A stretch of DNA of 23,260 bases from Gracilaria caudata. Taxonomy: Eukaryota > Rhodophyta > Florideophyceae > Gracilariales > Gracilariaceae. The stretch covers positions 1 through 23,260 of the forward strand of contig JASCIV010000353.1 in the NCBI GenBank assembly GCA_030374735.1, written 5' to 3'. Under the pieces are notes generated by a model. That model was not told the DNA's origin. It saw nothing but the letters and a program-made list of their open reading frames with translations, and did no database searches. A program made the translations under genes and the position numbers. This document shows positions 17,515 through 23,260 of the stretch, piece after piece; positions within the stretch are counted from its first letter, which is position 1, and every line of letters starts with the position of its first letter.

Positions 17515-18669
17515 ATGTCTACCGTGGCGCCTGACGCGGAGCCAGCTGTGATTCGGAGTCGCTTCCGGACAAGCGGTGATGATTCCGACTTCAGGTTCAT
17601 TTCACGGATCCCCATTAGGGACAGAGTCCGTCGCAAGGGAAAGAGTTCATCACAAAGTCTGAACCGGGCTCTGGAGAATCGGTCACTTCCACCGACCCCG
17701 TCGGCCATTCCTCAGGGTGAGGTGAGCCCCGCTCTGAATGCTGTCGATTCGCCCGCTGCGCCAAGGGCTAACCCCGCTGTCGCGGCCGCTTGCCCTTCGC
17801 AGGGAACAGCCGACAACCTCCAGATCAAAAGTCTGGAAGAGCAGCTCCGCATACTGCGGAATGCACATAATGTCTTTGTTGGGGAATTCCACGACCTCCG
17901 CGAGGTGGTCGAGGAAAGCCCTGCAAAGGGATTCGTTGAGGATCTCCGTACATTACGGGCTTAAGTCAACTCTGTCCTCAGGTGTCTCGGTAGACCCGCT
18001 GCCTTCGTAAAAGGAATTGAGAACCGTTTTGATCGCGTCCGCGCTCGCCTCGAGACGCTGGAGCAGACCATCCTCATGGATACCCCGGACATCCCGGCAG
18101 TTCGCTCTCGGCGTGACCATCACGCTGGAGAGGAGAAGAACCGTAAGAAACGGAAGGACCCCTATGGAGATAGTGACTCTGACTCGTCGACCTCGTCGGA
18201 TTCATACCGACACAAGTCGGAGGGTTCGGAGTCGTCGTCTTCAGACTCCAAGGACGAACGCCGTAGGCGCACTTCGCGTTCCAAGCGGCCGTCTGCCACG
18301 CATGGTGTGGTGGGTACGCAATCACGGGGCAGGACCCACTCTGGGCTGAAGGAGCTGAAGCCCACGAACCCGATGTATCGAAGGCTACTCTCATACAGGT
18401 ACTACCGGCTGGAAGATTCCTCGCTAAATCAAACTCCCTATAAGACGGGGAAGGGGCGCAACTGCATCAAGCAGATGCAGTTGTCACTGCGCAACCACTA
18501 TTTCAGTGGAGAGGATCCCATACTCGTGTTGGATTTCCTCGCCTGCTTTGTCGCGGAAGCCGATGTGCTCGGAATGAACGAAGGCCAGGCCTTCGTTGCA
18601 CTACATTTTAAGCGCCGCACTATAGGTGCTCCAATTGTCGAAGTCGACTTAGGCTCAACTCAATGTTGA
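17515..18669 (+). pseudogene. gag of element C, with one internal stop and truncated
   Basis: The ATG (MSTVAPDAEPAVIRS) lies 87 bases after the primer-binding site. The frame runs 384 codons with a single TAA at 17962-17964. The parts are a basic N-terminus, a coiled coil (LEEQLRILRNAHNVFVGEF), a helix RVRARLETLEQTIL matching element A's gag, a long Ser/Asp/Arg-rich stretch (residues about 200-270), then MYRRLLSYRYYRL. The capsid stretch GEDPILVLDFLACFVAEADV closely parallels A's GKDPILVLEFLSRFVAEANP. Beyond GQAFVALHF (about 18610) similarity to gag stops, and the frame ends after 20 unrelated residues. The rest of the capsid, the zinc knuckle and all of pol are absent. Fewer stops than in A suggest a younger or less mutated copy. 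Confidence 0.82.
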
Positions 18670-18998
18670 AGGTTAGTTGTTGGTCGGTAGTGCTGCCTCC
18701 CTCACCTTGGCCAAGTGCCCTTTATTGTGCTGGAGATCAGCCTACCGTACTGCACAGCAGTGATAACCTGTGGTGCACAACTACCCAAAAATATGAAATA
18801 AAATATTTAAATTAGCGGCTGGCCGCACGACACAAGTGGACACCATGCACAGCACTTCTAGCATTCTAGTATCCAATCCAGCCATGAATTGCATCTCACA
18901 CCTTCTCGATTTCGGGTGCATAGGGTATGAAAAAGTCCCTCGACTTTGGTATTTTTCGAGCATACGAACCATCCCGTAGGCGAAATACTACACTAAGT
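18670..18998. other. Unassigned DNA between gag of C and the LTR relative
   Basis: No pol motif or gene is seen on either strand. A minus-strand open frame at 18781-18972 has no recognisable feature. The interval may be the 3' part of a deleted element C, including the upstream part of its LTR. Confidence 0.4.
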
Positions 18999-19147
18999 AT
19001 CTCTCTACGCTCGTCGTGACGTTTTGGTCCCAGTTTACGCCCGGTTTGTCGCACCTCATCTGAGAGAGTTCTGTTCGCTGCGCTGCCCTATCGAGAGGGA
19101 GTTTTCGGACACCTTCGTGGTCTCTTCCCCTTCGAGGAATTGCACTA
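18999..19147 (+). mobile_element. Diverged relative of the LTR end of element C
   Basis: The stretch aligns with 17255-17406 through blocks such as TCTCTCTACGCTC, GTCGTGACG, TTCGGACNCCTT and CGTGGTCTTTTCC-like sequence, with many differences. It is not followed by a primer-binding site, so it is the 3' LTR of C or a solo LTR of a related element. The differences are too many for a recent pair of identical LTRs. The sequence changes abruptly to AT-rich DNA just after it. Confidence 0.6.
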
Positions 19148-19795
19148 AAAAAGTCGCAAACATTTGGTCAAAGCTATACAAATCAAGAAATCACACGACC
19201 TTCCTTATTATGTTTGTTTACTACACGCAAATCAAATTAAAATAGTACAAAATGTGGAAAACATTTTTTTTAAAGTTTTCTCTCATCTTTATTGTACTAA
19301 TTTTTTGTCAAGTTTTCAAGATAAGGAAAGAAATAGAACAAAAACTTTAAAAAAATTACAAAACTCTTTTACCTTAAAAAAAGTATTTTTTCAATTTTAA
19401 AATTTAAAAGTTATATTTAAAATTAAAATAGCTCTGGAACACATTACGTATCAAATTAAAAACGACTTAAGATTTTACATACGTATTATTACTAAATATA
19501 AGTATTTAATATTAAATTTATTCACTTTTTAATGCCACCGTCCGAAATATTTTTTGAGCAGAAAAAGAGGGCGAAAATTTAAATTGGAGCAAAAAAAGTT
19601 TAATTAATGTTGGTTATATTTTAACTTTCGTCAATTGGATTTTTACTATTCAAAGTTAATTTTTCGCAGTTTTTGTGATTTGTCGTAAACGTTTTTTTAT
19701 TGGTTAAATTTTTTATCAGTTAATGCTGCATTTTATGAAGCTCTATTCAAGACAGTTTTTTTGCCTTAAAGTTTTATTTCTAAGCTTCCTTTTTT
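19148..19795. other. AT-rich island
   Basis: Base composition drops sharply. Counting two sample lines gives 9 G/C of 60 (19381-19440) and 15 of 60 (19501-19560), against roughly half elsewhere. There are many A and T runs and no long open frame with motifs. It begins exactly where the LTR relative ends. Possible sources are organellar DNA inserted in the nucleus, an AT-rich non-coding spacer, or another mobile element. I could not identify an organellar gene in it. Confidence 0.65.
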
Positions 19796-20357
19796 GTTCT
19801 CGAGCTGCATGAGACAAAAGACGGACAGGAAGTATCAGATTTATTGGTCTGCTCGCTGCTGCGTAAGAGCCGAAACTATCTCGTTTTGTCCAACTTTGAG
19901 GTAAATCCACTGTATACACGTGGTGGCTTGTCTTCACACTCAGAGCTCTTTCATTTCGCGCACACGTATGACATGCATATCCGGTGGCACACGGACGGGT
20001 GCGGTGCGGCGCGGAACACGAGAGCTTCCATGATATCTGTAGCAAATAACTTTACACTATGTCCACAAATGTGTCCAGCTGTGTGTGATGGTAGCACGTA
20101 ACCCTGATTACAGTCGACGCTCTCAGAGCCACACAAATAATTGCTCGCATGCCGGTAAGATCACTTTTACTTTATTTGTGTCAGCCTTACAAGTGAGCCG
20201 AAGTGGGGAAGGTCAGCGAGTTCTGACGAAGTGCTTGCACGAATTGTAACCTACGAAATCGGACAATAATGATCATTCGCGCTTACGAGTCTTGGAACGC
20301 GAGCTGCCCCGGCGGACCAGTATGGCGCCGAGATAGTCCGGCATCGCGAGCTTTGCT
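19796..20357. other. No gene seen
   Basis: Composition returns to that of the bulk window. Short frames on both strands lack motifs or length. Nothing is supported here. Confidence 0.4.
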
Positions 20358-20722
20358 TCAAGAGTCCATCCCCAATCTAAAGCTTTGCAGTTTGGCAACG
20401 CGTGGTCTGTCCTGCTTCTTCTGGAGATATTCGTAGACGCCACGATCGATACTGTTAAGTAAAATTCTGCAAGCACGCTCGCGCCTTCTGGTGACTAAAG
20501 TCTTCATCTCACGTGATATCCCGTGTCCACACGGTCCATATATTCCTCAATGTCGTTTCGTCTCATAGCCCCTGCATCTCTCAAGAGCGAGGGAGACCGC
20601 CATACAACCCCTCGGCTTCTCTCTCTTGCAAATCGAATGTTGTCTTCTAATTTTCCTACTCTCCTGACACAGAGCCAGACAATTAAACCAACTTGTCTCG
20701 AGCCATTGAACTGCAGTTTCCT
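20358..20722 (-). pseudogene. Unknown protein relic or overlapping frames
   Basis: Two minus-strand frames abut. The first is open from after a TAA (20723) to a TGA at 20504-20506. It contains a protein-like stretch KLEDNIRFARERSRGVVWRS and then AMRRNDIEEYMDRVDTGY. Its stop overlaps the ATG (20505-20507) of a second frame reading TLVTRRRERACRILLNSIDR, then GVYEYLQKKQDRPRVAKLQ, ending at TGA 20358-20360. Both are helical and charged and could be one protein broken by a 1-base shift. I do not recognise the family. The first frame has no ATG at its start, so an exon or a relic is more likely than a small gene. Confidence 0.27.
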
Positions 20723-21489
20723 TTACTCTCCCGGTACAACTGAGAGCGCAACGCTCTCCAAGTATGAACGCTTAATGTCATTTACGCCTGTCGGATAGTC
20801 CTTCGATGTCGTCAGCACTATGTACTAGTGCGCATGTACGATACGATACCATTCTATCAACTCATTAACTCGAGTCTCAGTCACAGAGCATAAGTATGTG
20901 ATCAATTGTTGGCGAAAAGGAATACGTGGACTCTTCAATAAATTGATGAAGCCCAAATCAGCGGTCTCTGTATGTCTACGCATCTGGTAACAATCGAGAA
21001 ATCTTCGTTTGATTTCCTCTGAACCTGCTCATATGTGCACTAAGGGGTAAAGTAATGTTCCGCACACCCAGCTCTTTGTTGATCACAACCTGATCACACG
21101 ATCAAGATAAACATGTCTCCTACACTCTTGTGATATTAGAGAGAGAACTAGGTCTGCTCCGCGAATGAAAACACAACGCTTGTCCCGAGTGTGACTCAAC
21201 GGTCGAATTCTGTTTTCATTCGTTTGTGTTTCGAGAACATAATCTGACAATCTCAGAACTCAGCAATACTGCCATGCTGATTGCTTCCTGTGTTGGAAGC
21301 TCCTAGTAGCTTATCCTACCTTCGTTAAACTGCCCTTTTTATAGAACTGAAAGTTGTTCGTTTGGAAGATAACCATTTGTCGCTGTCAACACCTAAACTA
21401 ATGGATACGGTTAGCTCCATACAGATAAAGGTTTATTTGTGGGGGTTTACACCTAAATGAATGTACACATCCAATAAAACATTGTTTCT
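20723..21489. other. No gene seen
   Basis: Open frames are short and carry no motifs. An AATAAA lies at 21473-21478 but has no supported gene in front of it. Confidence 0.4.
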
Positions 21490-21669
21490 ATGCTCCTCTT
21501 GAGGCACACAGAGGCTTGCATATGCTGCGGAATGAACATCATTCGTCTTGACCATTACATTGGTTGCATTGGACATGACAACTATGGAGTAGCCAATGTG
21601 TGGGTACTCTCAGTAGAACATCACAAAAACGATATTCTACGTCGACTGGCGAAACGCAAAGGTATGTGC
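21490..21669 (+). pseudogene. Small frame with degenerate DHHC-like zinc signature
   Basis: A 60-codon frame contains ACICCGMNIIRLDHYIGCIG followed by HDNY. Aligned to the DHHC palmitoyltransferase core (H-C-x2-C-x2-C-x4-D-H-H-C, later N-C-V-G-x-x-N-Y), it keeps two Cys, R-x-D-H, C-I-G and N-Y. It has Ala for the first His, Asn for the third Cys, Tyr-Ile for the final His-Cys, and lacks about four residues before C-I-G. Near its end AAAG/GTATGT (21661 onward) is a near-perfect splice donor, and CACACAG at about 21511 could be an acceptor. It may be an exon or a relic. Short cysteine motifs arise by chance, so the call is tentative. The same frame holds another protein-like stretch from the ATG at 21736, with two stops. 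Confidence 0.25.
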
Positions 21670-21989
21670 TGACCCACAGCAAAAGAGAAAAGAAATGTTT
21701 CATATCGTTCGAATGTCTTGAGGTTTTAAACTGGCATGGCTTTGGACCGTTCCCCCGTTGGATATAATACTATGCAGGAGCAGTTGCAAGAGATAACAGT
21801 CTGGTTGCGCCATTCGAATGAGTGCAGAGAGAGCTTTTATGACGGTGGTGGCAAAATATGAAGAACATTGGAAGAAATTGAGCTAATGATACCGTGATCG
21901 GTTTCAGTGCGATTTCAAGTGTGCGCCGGTTCGTGCCACGATGGAAACTGGGCAGGCACTATGAATTTCTGGGATAACGTGAGACTCTG

Positions 21990-22923
21990 AGTTTAAGTTC
22001 TGGGCAAGAAGCGGCGCTGATTGACAGCTCTCCAGACCTAAATCAAAGTGGAAGAACAGTTCTGGCAGTAACGTGTGCGGCGTTCAGCGGAGCTGTTGTC
22101 GACATATCTCAAGTGCGGTAGAAGCCTTTTCGGCTGCCACTCCTGGAGAATGCCGCGCGGCGCACTGTGGAACGCCATCGGAGTAGTGTAAGATAAGGAC
22201 AGAGAAAACGCTCCCCCTGTTAGGTTCAAGACTGTTCTTACTCGTGAAGTGAGACTCAAGACCGAACTCACCGCTGCCACTCTTCTGGGGAAGGAGGCGA
22301 CAATGAGCGCCGCCACGCTCTTTGGCGACTGCCACGTATGTTTTATTGCACTAAGTATTAATGGAGTTGTGCGCCGATGCTCTTTAATCCACCGCGACTG
22401 ACACAACCGACAGCGACGCGAAAACATACGATCTGTCTCTTTTCGTGCGCCTTCCACGCACAAACTGACAACCCCGTGCCCCTCGTCCCTGCCCAGCCCT
22501 CCTATGCCACCGAGCTTCGACCCCAGCAGATCACTGCCTCCACGTCCCAATGTTCCACATTCCGCTTCGGACACGCACACAATTCGCCATGAATTGTGAA
22601 TGTTCAGGCTTTCTCCCTCTCCGTGGAAACGAATCGACGCTAACAATGCCCCAACGACTCTCTACCCCTTCACAGGCCACTCCTCTGCCTCGGTTACCCT
22701 TCCCCATGATACCCTCTCTAGCGATCTGGTTTCCACCACATACGCCTCTGCTGTTTTCCAAACTCCCCTCCCCCAACTCACTCATGTGTCGCTACTAACA
22801 CAGCTAACGTGTAGTGTGGCAAACCATCGCATGATCCTTCTTTTGTGCAAACATCAATCACTACCATAATCCTTAGTCACTGAGCACAACCATCGCGAGA
22901 CTTCTCCACAGCGTCCGAAAACC
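21990..22923. other. No confirmed gene; pyrimidine-rich upstream region
   Basis: The plus strand is rich in C and T from about 22580 to 22800, directly upstream of the gene at 22924. It may be its promoter and 5' leader. A 202-codon minus frame at 22038-22646 has no motif and no protein-like pattern. Confidence 0.35.
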
Positions 22924-23260
22924 ATGTTTCCATCATCCTCTCTGAGTGATGGACTACTTCGCGTAGCGAGACGTTTAATTGCCGTCTTCATACTCATGAG
23001 CGTTTTGCCAGTCTCGCACGCTCTCTCGTCTACATCCCAGCACTATGGATCTTTTCTCCCGTCATCGAGTTCACGATTCTTCCATTCATCTGATTTACGT
23101 TCTGCCGCTTTATGTGAAGAGCCACACCGATTGCGTGGGGCATTTCTTGGAAGACAAATTGAACAAGCTCCGACGTTTCTCGCCTCGTTTGAAGACAACG
23201 CGGAACTTGTCTCCCTCATTAACGGCACTGCTGAAACCGAATTGTTCTATATTTTGGTCC
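22924..23260 (+). CDS. N-terminal part of an unknown secreted or organelle-targeted protein (runs off the window)
   Basis: The frame opens at the first ATG after an in-frame TAA (near 22868) and stays open for 112 codons to the window edge. The start context is aaaaccATG. Residues 1-16 end in a basic patch RVARR. Residues 17-29 are a hydrophobic core (LIAVFILMSVLPV), and SHA before LS (residues 31-33) is a good signal-peptidase site. A Ser/Phe-rich stretch follows (about residues 35-60, with HYGSFLPSSSSRFFHSSD). In algae with complex plastids this could be a transit peptide, but that is inference. The start of the mature part reads CEEPHRLRGAFLGRQIEQA, then PTFLASFEDNAELVSLINGT. I do not recognise the family. 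It is the only undamaged frame in the window that looks like a host gene. Confidence 0.55.
   Translation, partial: MFPSSSLSDGLLRVARRLIAVFILMSVLPVSHALSSTSQHYGSFLPSSSSRFFHSSDLRSAALCEEPHRLRGAFLGRQIEQAPTFLASFEDNAELVSLINGTAETELFYILV

Noticed and set aside
22038..22646. 202-codon minus-strand open frame
   Set aside because: It has no motif and odd composition, and it overlaps a pyrimidine-rich stretch of the other strand. It is probably a chance frame.

Overview
This window is eukaryotic nuclear DNA that consists almost entirely of decayed and nested transposable elements. No bacterial-type operon, rRNA, complete tRNA or CRISPR array was seen. The mix suggests a repeat-rich genome of an alga or protist: Ty3/gypsy chromoviruses, a two-gene PIF/Harbinger DNA transposon, a non-LTR retroelement tail and a tRNA-derived SINE. 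A red alga or an oomycete are the groups I would test first, but that is inference from the look of the element families and not proof.

Layout. Positions 1-1137 hold one unrecognised minus-strand open frame (135-431) and some small hairpins. Positions 1138-2004 (+) are the C-terminal zinc and endonuclease part of a non-LTR retrotransposon ORF. Positions 2025-2702 (+) are the LTR end, primer-binding site and gag start of a gypsy element ('E'), followed by a SINE-like tRNA relative (2841-2944) and a cluster of three 19-bp palindromes (3059-3200). Positions 3944-5395 (-) are a partial integrase from one gypsy element ('B').

Element 'A' (minus strand, about 5395-16750) is nearly complete in order: LTR, primer-binding site, gag, protease, reverse transcriptase, RNase H, integrase, long tail and chromodomain. 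It is dead. It has lost the YxDD box and the first integrase Asp, and it carries many stops and frameshifts. Its gag is split by a 3,470-bp Harbinger-type transposon (11989-15458) with 13-bp terminal inverted repeats and an ATT target-site duplication. Taking that insert out mentally puts the gag frame back in register.

Element 'C' (plus strand, 17410-18669) is a gag-only gypsy element head to head with A. A diverged relative of its LTR end lies at 18999-19147 and abuts a very AT-rich island (19148-19795). Positions 19796-22923 hold mostly unassigned DNA with two weak coding relics (20358-20722 minus, and 21490-21669 plus with a degenerate DHHC-like signature). The only candidate intact host gene is at the right edge: an open frame from 22924 that runs off the window and encodes a protein with a clear N-terminal signal peptide.

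The window is best read as a stratigraphy of insertions. Three gypsy elements with unrelated LTRs share one identical 18-nt primer-binding site that fits the 3' end of a tRNA-Tyr. The Harbinger insertion came after A, and A is joined at its chromodomain to a truncated second integrase.
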